From Welwitschia mirabilis (lineage: Eukaryota > Gnetophyta > Gnetopsida > Welwitschiales), in NCBI GenBank assembly GCA_051453625.1, contig JBOZIK010000001.1:91766190-91813271 (forward strand): 47,082 nucleotides of DNA. Direction: 5' to 3'. Every line of letters begins with the position of its first letter. Positions within the stretch are counted from its first letter, which is position 1. The translations under genes and the position numbers were made by a program. Positions 1 through 11,890 of this stretch are shown here, piece after piece. The notes below the pieces were generated by a model. It searched no databases and was not told the DNA's origin. It saw nothing but the letters and a program-made list of their open reading frames with translations.

Positions 1-43
1 CCAAATAATTAAGAACTGTAATATGTAATACCGCTTCAGAAGC

Positions 44-620
44 GGGTGACTGCACATGACTTACCGGGCGATCGAACTAAGACAACATAAAGAAGACCAG
101 TTCATACATGGGCGACCGCCATCCTTACACGGGTGATCGCATTTCACTCAGTCTGATCAAATATGATAGCAGGACGGGCAATTAACAAGATTCATACAGG
201 TGACTGCATCACATGCAGTGAAATCCAACCTAATAGAAAGACGAGTAATCAATAAGATTCATTTGCGCGACCGCATAACACACAGTAATCAATAAGAATC
301 TATCAGATAGTAGTATGAGTGACCGATAGTTACTATATGGGTAACCACATGATAATTAGTAGAACATGAACTGGATGACTTCAGACTGACTACATAAAAT
401 GAGATCGGGCGACATGTTCTACTAGGAATCTCCTCTCATAAGGTTGACTGGGTAGAAATGGTCAGGGCGACCTAACTAAGGGCGATCGAGTATTTGCACA
501 AGGGCGACCAAACTTACACCATATCCGGTACTAAGAAATCTGTGACAAGCAAGGGCGATTAAACATTAGAATAAGGACGACCGCAGTTGCGGTCAACCGA
601 AGATAGTGTAACGTCGACCA
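44..620 (+). repeat. Irregular array of GGGCGACCGC-like motifs in LTR U3
   Basis: About 17 same-orientation copies of a ~10-bp CG-rich motif occur at 44, 66, 110, 131, 198, 265, 317, 339, 372, 407, 465, 480, 502, 553, 575, 591 and 612. The best copies read GGGCGACCGC or GGGCGATCG; weaker ones differ mainly by C-to-T or G-to-A changes (GGGTGACTGC, GGGTGATCGC). Spacing varies from about 15 to 70 bp, so this is a cluster of sites rather than a simple tandem repeat. Confidence 0.75.
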
Positions 621-741
621 TGTGATGGAAAAATGTAATTGTCATGAACACAAAGGTTCATTCGCAAAAGCACAATGATTTCTTAGAAAGTCGCAACGGT
701 TCATTTCTTCTTGAGGAAACAGTCATATATTACATCTTAAG

Positions 742-749
742 TATAAAAG
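742..749 (+). promoter_or_regulatory. TATA box of the copia LTR
   Basis: TATAAAAG lies about 120 bp downstream of the motif array and about 455 bp before the LTR end, as expected for the U3/R promoter. Confidence 0.6.
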
Positions 750-1076
750 CTCTCATCTAATCAATAGAGCATACTGATATTGTCTTGTCAAATCTGAGAT
801 TGAATAAGGACTATTATACTTTCTACTTGCACATCTGCATATTCCTAAAAGTTTAGATTTCTGTTGTACTTGCATCATTGCATTTTCTTGAAAAGAATAT
901 TGATGTACTTAGAGATCACATCTGTGCATTAGTGCATCCTTTTCTCTATTATTTATTCTTGGTTGAAGATAAGCCATAAAATCCTCATTGGTTGTAAAAG
1001 GTTATTTGGTAAGCCTAAAAACCATTCTTGTAAGTAAATATATGTCAGCTAGGACAAAGAGTCTACAAGGCTGAAG

Positions 1077-1093
1077 GGTGGTTTCTATCCACC
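1077..1093 (+). other. U5-region hairpin
   Basis: GGTGG and CCACC are separated by seven bases, about 110 bp before the LTR end. Comparable hairpins sit in the R/U5 part of the other two copia LTRs of this window. Confidence 0.4.
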
Positions 1094-1204
1094 ATTAAAT
1101 ACTTTGTTTTAGTATTTCTTTATACTTATTGTTTTTGCAGGTCGTAAAGAACAAAGAGAGAAAACTTAAAAGACCTATTCACCCCCCTCTAGGGTCTATC
1201 CTCA

Positions 1205-1215
1205 ACTATCAGAGA
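1205..1215 (+). other. Decayed primer-binding site (tRNA-iMet type)
   Basis: ACTATCAGAGA immediately follows the LTR end. It resembles TGGTATCAGAGC, complementary to the initiator Met tRNA 3' end used by copia elements, with several substitutions. Confidence 0.5.
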
Positions 1216-2280
1216 TCTATCAAGTAAAGATAAAAGAGAGTAATTATAATCTTGATGAAGCTACTTAGGAGCTAGAAGAATCAATAAAAAATCAATACCT
1301 AAGTCTTTTTAAACCCCATAATATTAAATCTTAGACTTTTAAATCATAATGTACCTTGATTTCTAGGAGTGAATCCTTTATAAGTAATTAAGTATGTTAT
1401 AATCCATAATTTGTAATATTTAATTAGTAATAGTAATGATATGATTACTAGATTTTCTAAATTATGTAATACATTGTGATATCAATTTTAATAAAAATTT
1501 ATTTTTCCAGTGAGAATTAATGTGTACCCTTACAATTAATAATGTGTTATATTTCTTATGTTAAACATATATTTTGATTATGATACTCATAAGGTTACTT
1601 AATTATTTAATCTNNNNNNNNNNNNNNNNNNNNNNNNNNNNNNNNNNNNNNNNNNNNNNNNNNNNNNNNNNNNNNTAAACTTATTTATAATTGGGTAGGT
1701 CATTTATATGGTTAAATAGTTAGATCGAAAAATCTATATGAAGGTGTAAAATAATGTCTACAAATATGACATGTGGCATATTTATTTTAATCATTTATCT
1801 ATGTGCTTTATTCAAATCTTAAAAGAAACTAAAATTACTTGGTAAAAGTGAAAAAATAATAGCTAATAGTACTATGTTCAATTATGACATTCAATTATGA
1901 CATTTTCTNNNNNNNNNNTATGGTATTCCTTTTTATGATTTGTGTTATTGATGTAATAGATCATGAAGAGCATAAACATGTGAATAAGAACATGCATTCT
2001 TACCTATAAACCAATAAGAATAAATGATTAGAATTTATTCGATCATGACTCTTATCCTTATTGATATTTGTAAAAGTATTTTATGCATAATATTTCTTAT
2101 TGTGTTACATAGCAATTTTGAGATTGGTGCATTTATTCTTTTAATGCATTTTAATTGTGTTTTGGATTAATTATGAGCCTATGAAGGATTAAGAAGGAAC
2201 TAGTATGAGGAAATGATTTATGTAATTAATCTTATTATTTAAAGGAAGAAAATTACTCATCCAAATTAGGTGCATAAGTC
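1216..2280. other. AT-rich intergenic remnant, no gene seen
   Basis: No coding frame or element terminus is recognised. Two assembly gaps lie here: 1614-1675 (62 N) and 1909-1918 (10 N). A short direct repeat, CAATTATGACATT, is present twice just left of the second gap. Confidence 0.5.
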
Positions 2281-2299
2281 ATAACTAATATTCCTTTTG

Positions 2300-2555
2300 T
2301 CATTCATACATCACATTCACTTTTTACACAAGGTTTTACAACTTCTCATTGATTAATCATTTTAATGTCACTTTTATATAAGCCCATCAAACTTGTCATT
2401 GATTAATCTTATCACTGTCATTCACATGTTTATATCACTTTTATATAAAGTTCACCTAATTTGTCATTGATCAATCTTGTCATTATCATTCACATGATAA
2501 TGCAACTTTTACACAAGGTTCATCCAACTTATTATTGATCAATCTTATCAAGTAA
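2300..2555 (+). repeat. Four-copy minisatellite, ~67-bp unit
   Basis: The core CATTGATYAATCTT recurs at about 2347, 2397, 2465 and 2532 (spacing 50, 68 and 67 bp). Each unit also carries a CACTTTTAYAYAAGG-like stretch and a TCATTCACATG-like stretch. Copies differ by roughly 15-25%, so the array is old. Confidence 0.65.
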
Positions 2556-2628
2556 ATAATATTTACTTATCTTATGGGTAAAATGATGTTAAGAAATTAT
2601 ATCAAGGACTTTTGGTATATTATAATAC

Positions 2629-2830
2629 CAGCCGCATCGCATATGTTACCTTAACCCCCCTTTCCCCTCCTACCCTGGTACCCCCAAAGGGCGAAGCTGG
2701 GTGGGTAGATGTCTTCACGGAAAAGCTAGGTCCCATCGGCATCATAGTGGGTAGTGGTTATGTTGGCAGTCGGAACTCCCTGTGCACGTGAAACCAGCAC
2801 TGAAAATCCCATCGCTTCGTAGAGACCTCT
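2629..2830. other. GC-rich island of unknown origin
   Basis: About 200 bp of balanced or GC-rich sequence with several CpGs stands in AT-rich surroundings. It holds a C-rich run near 2654-2670, a G-box core CACGTG at 2785-2790, and ends in a CT-rich stretch (2826-2840). The left edge abuts a TGGTAT...ATACCA inverted repeat (2613-2630). No long ORF is present. It may be the promoter part of the repeat unit that follows, but the matching part of the second unit falls in the 4706-4805 gap. Confidence 0.45.
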
Positions 2831-2859
2831 TCTTTCTTCTTAAACTAGTATTCTTCAAG

Positions 2860-4705
2860 TAAGTTTATGCTATTAAAATTTCCTCTCAATTTTTCATCCT
2901 CTTCAGTGTGAAGTTGGAGATTTAAGCTAGGAGTTTGGATCTTGAAATCTTGGAGCTAAAAGCTTAGTGCTTCCTCAATATTCTTCAAGGATCATCATAT
3001 CTTCTTCCCTTCAAGTAGGTTCTTCTTTCATGAGAATTTTAGCTCCATTTCTTGCATTAGGCCTATGCATATGATTTGTATTTTCCCTCCCATTGGTTGT
3101 TACTAAGATAAGGGAAATATCTGAGGGATCTATTTACATGCTTAGTTGATGGGACTACCAATGGATGTGTATATATTTTTTCCCTCCCATTGGCACAAAC
3201 TACGATGAGGGAGAAAGTTGAGGGACCTCTTAACATGCTTAGCTTCTATGTGTCTAATGGATATTTTGGCCAAGTAACTATAGGGTTTACTATGATTGTT
3301 GGTATTAATGTTGTGTTGCATTGCATTATTCTTAAAATGAATTTTACATTAGATTTGCATTAGAGTCTTGTTAGGATGAACAAATTTGATCCTGAAGAAT
3401 TTATTTAAGCTAGGCACTCCTTCTTAGAAAATCCTAAGGCTTATGGTATTGATGCATTATTTATTATACTAAATTGAGTTTATATTACTTCTATTGTATT
3501 TTATACATTTATAATATAAATATTTATTATGAATTTATAGTTAATTTAATTAATTTTTATTTCTGTAAATTAGTATGAGTTCTCTTGTTCTTAGTTTAGT
3601 TAAAGTTTTTTTTTTTCAATAAAAGTGAAGCAACTTAAGAAAGTTACAACTCATTTAATACTAAGTAAACCTTTATGAAAAATTTTTAGGTCTTAAATCA
3701 TATTAGAAAGTTACAAGTTTTATAATAATAATTTTTTAAGTGTAAAATAATTTTTAAAATTTATTTTATTAAAATAATTCAAAAATTATAAACAAACAAC
3801 AACAAGTAAAAGGTTTTAATTTTTAAAATTTATAGAACGTTTTTAATAAACATGGATTATTCTAACTTGTAGATAATTTAAGAATCTTTCTAACAAGTAT
3901 TTACTCATTGAAAAACTCTAAGTAGATTAAAAGTTATAGTCATGCTAGTGAAGGATATTAGTTTAGCAATTCCAAAATTTAAGCAGTTTTTATAGTTGAA
4001 ATTTTAAAGCTATAAAATACATCTAAACTAATGCAAATTTAGTAAAATTAGTTTTTAGGATATTATAATGAGTCTCATTTAATAAAATTAAGTCTAATGT
4101 ATTTTTACATTTTTTAATAATTAACTATAATTTTTTAGTTTTAATATCTTTTAAAAGCTAATAAAATTTATCATTAATTTTAATAATTATAGAAAATTAT
4201 CTAATGCAAGTACAAATCATTTTAAATATTATATATGTTTTAATTAAGTTAAGTTTATTTTTCTATCATTTTTATATACTATTTAATAAAATTTAGGCTC
4301 TTCTTCTTGCCTTTCAAGCATAAACATTAAGGTTGTCTACTTAAAAATTCTAGACGTGTGTAGCCCAATCAATTGGCTTTATTAATGTTTCTTTTTGATA
4401 AAATTTACATATTTTTTACATAACTTTATTTTGATATAGGCACTTAGAAATTATAAAGGGGGTTTAAAAGTTAGCTTAGTTTCATAAATGGAGCATGTTT
4501 TTACAATAGAACTTGGATGTATTAATGTGTCTTATTCGAAAAAATTACTATAATGTAGAAAAAGCAAAGAGATGTCTTATTTCATTTATTTTCAGTGTTA
4601 CACTTTGAAAATGTATGATTTTCCTTTATGTAAAATGAAAAAGATGCTTATATGTTCTATTTTTCTTCTGTATGATTATTTTCTTAAAATAAATCCAATG
4701 ATGAT
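2860..4705 (+). repeat. Tandem ~1.8-kb unit, copy 1
   Basis: Matches 4806-6520 in direct orientation, at an offset falling from 1858 bp (2948 to 4806) through 1852 bp (3433 to 5285) to 1809 bp (4692 to 6501). Landmarks shared with copy 2 include GCTAGGCACTCCTTCT, GATGCATTATTTATTAT and AATCCAATGATGAT. The copies differ by about 10% in conserved parts and more elsewhere. Within each copy is a smaller dimer of about 97 bp beginning TTTCCCTCCCATTGG (3082 and 3179 here). No coding potential is recognised. Strand is arbitrary. Confidence 0.8.
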
Positions 4706-4805
4706 NNNNNNNNNNNNNNNNNNNNNNNNNNNNNNNNNNNNNNNNNNNNNNNNNNNNNNNNNNNNNNNNNNNNNNNNNNNNNNNNNNNNNNNNNNNNNNN
4801 NNNNN
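4706..4805. other. Assembly gap (100 N) between tandem copies
   Basis: A round 100-base N run at the junction of the two ~1.8-kb copies, probably of nominal size. It hides the start of copy 2 and, if one exists, the second copy of the GC-rich island. Confidence 0.95.
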
Positions 4806-6520
4806 TCTTGGAGCTTACCACTTCCTCAATCTTCTTTAAGGATAATCATTCATTCTTCCCTCCAAGTAGATTCTTCTTTTATGAGCATTTTAGTTTCATT
4901 TCTTACATTAAGCCTATGCATATGACTTGCATTTTTCCCTCCCATTGGCTGATACTAAGATAAGTAAGATATTTAAGGGATCTCTTTACATGTTTAATTG
5001 ATGGGTTTACTAATGGTTATAAATATATTTTCTTTTTTCCCATTAGTGTAAACTAAAATAAGGGAGAGAGTTGAGGGATCTCTTAACATGCTTAGCTTAT
5101 ATGTGTCTAATGGATAAATTGGCCAAGTGACTATAGGGTTCACTATGATTTTAGTACCCATATTATGTTGCATTTTGTTATTGTTTAAATGCATCTTATA
5201 TCATATTTTCATTAGAGTTTTATTAGGGTGAATGAGTCTAATCCTTAAGAATCTTTTTAGGCTAGGCACTCCTTCTCAGAAAATCCTAAGGCTCATAGTA
5301 TTGATGCATTATTTATTATATTAAATTAAGTTTATAGTACTTTTAGTTATATTTTACTTATTTATAATATAAATTCATAGTAAATCTAATTGATTTTATT
5401 TCTGTAAATTAGTATGATTTGTCTTATTCTTAGTTTAGTTAAAGTTTACCCCTTTTTTTTTTTAAGTCAAGCAACTTAAGAAAGTCATAACTTATTTAAT
5501 ACTAAGTAAAATTTTATAATTTTTTAGGTCTATAACTATGTTAAGAAGTTTAAAGTTTTAAAACAATAATATTTCTAGGAGTAAAATAATTTTTATAATT
5601 TATTTATAAAAATACCTCAAAATTTATAAGTAGAAAATAGCAAGGAAAACATTTCAGTTTAATAAAATTTATAGAGAGACCTAGATAAAAATGGAGTAAT
5701 CCAACTTTTAGAGAATTGAATAATCTTTCTAAAAAGCATTTATATATTGAAAAACTCTAAGCAAATTAAAAGTTATGGCCATTTTAGTAAAGGGTATTAG
5801 TTTAGTAATTCTACAACTTAAGAAATTTTTATAGTTTAAAGTTTGAGCCTATAAAATACATCTAGGCTAATTCAAACTTTAGTTTAGGGATAGTATAATG
5901 AGTCTAGTTTAAAAAAATTAAGTCTTTTTTTTTGCATTTTTTATTAATTAATTATAAACTTTTAGAATTAATATCTTCTAAAAGCTAAGAAAACCTATAA
6001 TTAATTTTAGTAATTATAGAAAATTATCTAATGTAAGTATCAAATTATTTTAAATATTATATTTAATTTCTAGTTAAGTTATATTTATTTTTCTATCCTT
6101 TTTATATGCTTTTTTATTGAAATTAGGCTCTTATTCTTTTCTTTCATGCATAAATACTTAATGATTTTAGAGATGTGTAGCCCAATTAATTAGCTTTATT
6201 AAAATATTTTTCTAATCAAATATGAATATATTTTACCTAACTTTATTTTGATATAGACCCTTAGCAGTGATAAAGGGAATTTTTAAGTTCGCTTAGTTTC
6301 ATAAATGAAGCATGTTTTTACAATAGAACATGGATGTGTTAATGTGTCTTATTTGAAATAATTATTATAATGTAGAAAAATAAAATGATGTTTTCTTTTA
6401 TTTATTTCATTACTAAACTTTAAAAAATGTATGATTTTCTTTTATGAAAAAACAAACAGATGATTGTACTTTTTTTTTGTATGATTATTTTCTTAAAATA
6501 AATCCAATGATGATTAGAAT
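4806..6520 (+). repeat. Tandem ~1.8-kb unit, copy 2
   Basis: Direct repeat of 2948-4705; the internal ~97-bp dimer is at about 4934 and 5034. The small open frames that span or follow the gap have no recognisable product. The sequence after 6520 continues past the end of copy 1, which is cut by the gap. Confidence 0.8.
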
Positions 6521-7030
6521 TATTTTTACTAGATAAATAATTTGCTAAATATCCACATATTGTATGCTTGCATTTGTATGATGTATTCATTTAATTAAAC
6601 CAAAATAATCTCAATAATTATTCATCCCCATGCTTGGATTTTATCGCCAAGGTTGGTTGCATTGTACTTTTATTTTCAAACCCTTTTGAAAGTGGATTTT
6701 ATCACCATTCTCTTATCCTATTCATGTATGGACTTATTCTGACTTGATATCTTGAGCCCTTGGTATCAAAAGTTCATGTTGTACTATTCTGTGATGATTT
6801 AAGGAAGTAAGGGTCACTTGTAAGCATACATCCACCTTATGTACCGCTTATCACCTGTATTAGAGGTATATCAAGGTGAATTTTGAGCCTATAAAGTTTA
6901 CCCAAATTATGTTTGTATAGTCTAAAACCTGAAGTAAAACCAACTCACATCTGGAAGATGGCTAGATATCGAGTTGGAATGCCATTAATGAGAAATGCAA
7001 CCCCCTATTATTTTGGTTAGGCATGATCCT
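6521..7030. other. Unassigned stretch with a possible primer-binding site
   Basis: No gene seen. TTGGTATCAAAAGTTCATG at 6760-6778 resembles the iMet-type primer site at 39100-39111 (TGGTATCAAAGC, then TCATGTT), so an LTR might end near 6758. The preceding sequence does not show a clear LTR end. Confidence 0.3.
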
Positions 7031-7379
7031 AACAATTATTCATTGTATGTGATAAAACAAGTTAACATCCCATCAACTTTATACAACATATCTTTTTGTG
7101 GCAAAAACAAAAGTTAGAAATAAATATAAGACATAATTTTAACATCATTATTGTATGCAAACCAAAAGCGTATATAGTTAAGTAATAATTATGTTATCTA
7201 ATAATTTTAAATCTTATAATGTTTTAATAGTGTCTAAATAGGATTTGATCTTATGTTTCATTGTGCATGTTAGTTAATAATGCTTAAAAAAATTATGATG
7301 GTTAATTAGGGTAATTAAAGTTAAAGCATTATAATAGATCAATAAGTAATTGATTAAAAACTAACATGTAAATTAGTTA

Positions 7380-9530
7380 GGCTTGAAATCAGTTATAAAA
7401 GTGATATAACATATAACCTAGGTTATAAATCAATAAGTCATTGATGAAAATACAACATATAAATGTTTATTTTATCAAACTAAAACTTAGTTCATTTCAT
7501 AATATTTTGAGCAGAAGGAGAAAAGAAAAAAAAAAGTGAGAAAGAAACATAATAAAATATACTTAGAGCTTTTTAAAACCATTAAAGCAATCATAATGTA
7601 TTAAAAAACAAGTCCTTGGAATGAATTATTCAAGGTCAAGTAAGATTGATTGAAACCCTTAGGAAATAGACCTTAAGAAAAATTTGCAAAAAATAGTTAA
7701 CCTTATTTTGACTAAGAATATTAAGAGAATTAGATAACTTTAGAAAACTTGGATTTCATATTTTAAAAGTACTAAAAAATACTATACAATTATATTTTAA
7801 CTTTTTGAAAACACAACAATGATGAAAGACAAATTCACTATGCAAAAACAAAAAAAAATTAAGATTTTCATAGATTTGAAATTGCAACTAAACTCTAAAT
7901 AGCCAAAAATGAATTTTATAGAATGAATGGTTTTGAATAACTATACCAAAAAGTCTTCCAATTAAGACAAGGATATACTAGCAAGGTTTTAAAGTAATTG
8001 AAGTTACAAAAAAGAGTTATGATCAAAATAAGCACTAAAATCATTAGTTTATACCTTAATAGAGAAAGGAAAAAAGAAAGATAAAAACTAATACAAAAAT
8101 AGATATTCCAAATTCGATTTTAAGCATATTGCCAATATAAATACTAAATTTATCTTATTAAAAAGAAGAAAGGAAGAATTCATCATTCAATGCTTCAGGA
8201 GAAAGGGTGAAAGTGTTAGAGAATGGTATTAAAAGAAATGAGAAGAAAGAAGAAAGAAAAGAATTAAAACACGTGCTTCCTTTGATAGAGGGTCACCAAC
8301 CATGGAATATTAAAGAATGTGATGATAGGTATTAAATGTATAATAATCTTATTAGTACTAAATATGCAACATACTATAAAAACTCTAATTGAATTGCAAT
8401 AAATGTATAACAAGAATGATCAGATCATGTAAACATAAGCATAAAAACATAAGAGAAAATAACACTTATTGATTTTAGATGTAATCACAGCCATTTCCAT
8501 TAGAATTAAATCCAAATTCTTATAAGATCTAATGTCTTCTCCTCCTCCTATAGTGCTAATCACATGCACTTCAACACTACATGATTCCCCTTAATAGAAG
8601 GAAATGGGAGACATGAAGATGAAACATGAATGTGAGAGGATGTAAGAGGACAAGAATGAATGTATAATGTAGCAATGAATGAGAATGAAGAATAAAGAAT
8701 GCTTTTAAAGTTGACAAAGAGAAGATCAACTTTGAAGAAAATAAATGGGAGAGAAAGATATGGTTAAAACTTAAAACTCCTTCTAATGCAAAGTGAAATA
8801 TCAAAATGGTATGAAATGAATATGGTAGTATATATGTGTTTCTAACATGGCAGTAATGGAGGGATTTTATAGATGCAGTAGGGTCAATTTAAAGCAAGGT
8901 AGATACTAAAACTTTCCAATTTCTGCATGTACCTTATGCTCACAAGTTAGCAGCTATTGTATAACACTACAGTGCCAAAATATACTAGACAATGGCACTG
9001 CAATACCACATGTATTTATCACAATAATGACCAAAACTTCCAAATGTATATTCACTTAATTACATCATGTATGTATAATATTATATGAAAACATCAAAAT
9101 CGACTTAAAAAATAGCTCGAAATTACTAAGTTATGGCTAACAGAATGTAGATTTTCATTCTATTAATGTCATGATAGGTTATAATATGCTCTAACATCAT
9201 GCATCCATTGTCAAAATGAGTTAAAATTATCACATTAGTAAATGGATTACATGTGATGATGGAAAAGGGACTAAAAGTCATCTTTGAGTCAAACAAGTTG
9301 AACTAATACTCTATGCTGATATATTAGCCTCAGATCTTAGCCTATTTATTACAAGCATTACAATTCACTTTCAAATCAATCAAGATGCATCATTTTATAC
9401 TTATCGAATCTCTGATGCTATTATCTCCTGAAAAGTACAAAAATACATCAAAGTGAAAAAGTGTAAACTCTAAAATAATGAAAAATTATGACTTTTAATA
9501 CCTTATTTTATTCAAATTTTAGGCTTCATC
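7380..9530 (-). repeat. 3' LTR of Athila-type element A
   Basis: Aligns with 18298-20420 in direct orientation over its whole length. Examples are the block near 8190-8320 against 19100-19240 and the ends AAATTTTAGGCTTCATCA at both 9530 and 20420. Weak similarity may continue left to about 7031, where AACAATTATTCATT also occurs at 17848. A TATA box lies at 8865-8871. A short open frame on the - strand at 8577-8804 falls within R/U5 and has no recognisable product. Confidence 0.85.
8865..8871 (-). promoter_or_regulatory. TATA box in LTR of element A
   Basis: CTATAAAATCCC on the - strand, about 660 bp inside the LTR start. The other LTR has only a degraded TTTATAAT at the equivalent place (about 19814-19821). 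Confidence 0.5.
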
Positions 9531-9550
9531 ATACCACCAACTAGTCTCTT
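9531..9550 (-). other. Decayed polypurine tract next to the 3' LTR
   Basis: On the - strand AGACTAGTTGGTGGTA runs directly into the LTR start TGATGAAGCC. Tat/Athila elements usually have a G-rich tract such as AGTTTGGGGGTA here, so this is read as a mutated PPT. Confidence 0.4.
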
Positions 9551-11890
9551 TTGACATCTCATGCAACTGATGATAATAAGAATAATAAAGCCTACTAATA
9601 ATCTAGATGTTTACCCATAGAATGTGGTATCATTATTGTTATTAGAACACCTGATAATATCCATCATTACACTTAATGGTGAGGAATTGAATTATTTATC
9701 TTACCCTGATGATTACTAATCAAGAGTTCTATAGCTTCATGTTGGTGATTGTAGTTCTATAGGTTGGTATTATAAATAAAAAACAACATGTAAAAGCAAC
9801 AATACTAGTAACCATAACATAGATAAATAATAAAGTAACATGTGTATTATTGGATACAAGTATAATGCAGATACATTAGATATTTTAATCTTTTTATTCA
9901 TTATTCTAAAAAAAAGAGCTAAATAAAAGTCTTATTAATTTTTATTAAATTTGCAAATTATAAATAAAAATATTGACATAAGTTATATGATGTAAAGAGA
10001 ACCCAAAATATGATATCATAATACAGTGTTGCAAAAGATAATAAATCATACACATCTCATGCATAAAAGACATACACTGACATACATAAAGATAATGAAG
10101 CATTACAAACATACAAAATGCTAATAAGAATGGGAGTGAAGCAATAGATCTTTCACCCTAATACAAATATATATGAGCTAAGGAGTAGGGAAATGATAAG
10201 GAGAAAGAATGTCTAATGTCATCTCCACCATGGTATGCACACTCTATTATAGTGGTAGAATGTTTAAGACTATGCTAAGCTACTTTTTAATATTGCCTTA
10301 AGCCATGTCTACAAAATAAGAACTAAGTCACTGAATAAAAATAAAAGGTCAAGATATGAACAAAACAAGACTTCCTCCACATCTCATACTTAATCCTATT
10401 TAAGCACTCATCAATCTTAGCTAAGGGAAACCTTCATTACTCAGGCTGAGGTATTGGTTGCTACTGCTCACATTCATAAAATCTCTCTTCCTCTTGAAGC
10501 TATTTGAAATCAATAGGAAAATAGAAAGAGAAATGAATATATGCATGCTAGTAAATATGAGTTTTTTATTGGGTAATAACCTTTCAACTAGTAAAGGGGA
10601 TGGTAATAGAATGCTAAGAAGATGAAAATGAGAAACATAAGTAAATATGAGATAAAGGACAGAAGAAACATGATCATTTCTAAACAATTAAAGGGTTCAT
10701 AATACATTAGAAAAAGCATGGGATGTATGTGAATACTTAGGATGTTGGACATGATATAATAAGCAAGAGGTATATTAGATGGCCTAAGATGATTAATAGG
10801 AAAACAATTAACATAAAGGTTGGAATTGCGGTTAAGGTCATCTAAAATAGGTAATGCTATATCTAAAGAAGCATGTGAATCCCTTAATTTCTAGTTAGCA
10901 TTGTGGAAAGGTATATCTAAGGAATCAACTATAGATTTGGGGCGTTAATGTATAGTAAGATCATCTACAAAAGATTTTCCTATGTTTTCATCTTTGTTAT
11001 AACAAGGATTTTGAAAAACATATCTACAATATCACTATGATATGAAGCATGATCAAGATCAACTAGACAATCACCTACCTAATCCTTAACTAATTCATCA
11101 TCTTCAAGGGCCAAAGTAAAAAACAAAATAGAGAAAATAACTTCCACAACAAAAATCTAAAACAAAAAGCATACATAAGACTAAAGAGAAGATAAAAGAA
11201 AACAGTTGAAATAGAACTCGTGACCACTCTCGCAGAAATTTACTATTCAATTTTGAAGATTAATATGTGACTCCACAACCCACTTCCCATGACAAGAAGA
11301 GTAAAAATAAGGTCTAAGAACCAAAAATAAGGTTTTCATAAAGAGAGAATTCTATATTATTAACTATAGTGATGTTGTAACATTAGATTACATGCGATTT
11401 TGGCATTGTAGTGCCAATGTAACAAGATTAACATGTAGCTAAAGTTTGATTCCTAAAAATTTAGTAGGAACATCCAAAAAAATGATAAAGTAATGAAAAG
11501 AACTTAGATAACAATTATTTATACCCTTAAACTATGATAAACAATGGGATTTTACTTTAAAAAATACATGACTTGGTTAAAATTTATTAGAAGAAAAAGA
11601 AAACTTAAGAACAAAAATGAGAAATGAAGAGTTTTCTTTTTCTTCTGGTTGATAGGTTTCGAAAAATAAGCAAGAGTAGGTCCTACCTAAAGCTCACAAC
11701 GCTTATAAATGTGACTACATGAGACCTATAGCTTTCATTTATCTCATCCAAAAAGCACCAATAGTTTTGAATTTAATTGACATACAGGTACAAAAAACAA
11801 ATTATAGATATTTTGATTTTTTAGATTTTTTGCACTTACAACCAAAAGATTCATTAAAATAGATCTCAACTCTGTCTATGTTTTGATTAG
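9551..11890 (-). other. 3' internal region of element A (env position), product not recognised
   Basis: Athila elements carry a long 3' region, sometimes with an envelope-like ORF, between integrase and the 3' LTR. Two modest - strand open stretches occur here: 10421-10687 (88 codons, hydrophobic N-terminal half) and about 10690-10835. Neither shows a domain I can name. The rest is AT-rich and closed in all frames. Confidence 0.4.

Larger units (their letters stand above)
1..1204 (+). mobile_element. Sirevirus-like Ty1/copia LTR (5' LTR, left edge outside window)
   Basis: The right end carries the signature common just before the primer site in plant copia LTRs (CCTATTCACCCCCCTCTAGG, about 1174-1193), followed by a decayed primer-binding site. 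Upstream are a TATA box (742-749), a U5-region hairpin (1077-1093) and, from 44 to 620, an irregular array of GGGCGAYCGC-like motifs. Clustered CG-rich motifs upstream of the TATA box are known from Sirevirus LTRs such as maize Ji and Opie, so I infer the Sirevirus lineage. No copia gag or pol follows; the body was lost or replaced within about 100-200 bp of the LTR end. The true 5' terminus is not in the window. Confidence 0.7.

Noticed and set aside
44-620. Satellite or CRISPR array
   Set aside because: Motifs are short, irregularly spaced and degenerate within an LTR U3; no constant period.
4572-4925. 117-codon + strand frame
   Set aside because: Spans the 100-N gap and lies inside the noncoding tandem unit; no motif.
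4994-5194. 66-codon - strand frame
   Set aside because: Within tandem unit copy 2; the same stretch of copy 1 gives no comparable frame or motif.
7125-7133. ATAAGACAT as target duplication of element A with 20421-20429
   Set aside because: The match extends beyond 5 bp and the left LTR limit is not established; kept only as a candidate.
8577-8804. 75-codon - strand frame
   Set aside because: Within the R/U5 part of an LTR and not conserved in the partner LTR at 18298-20420.
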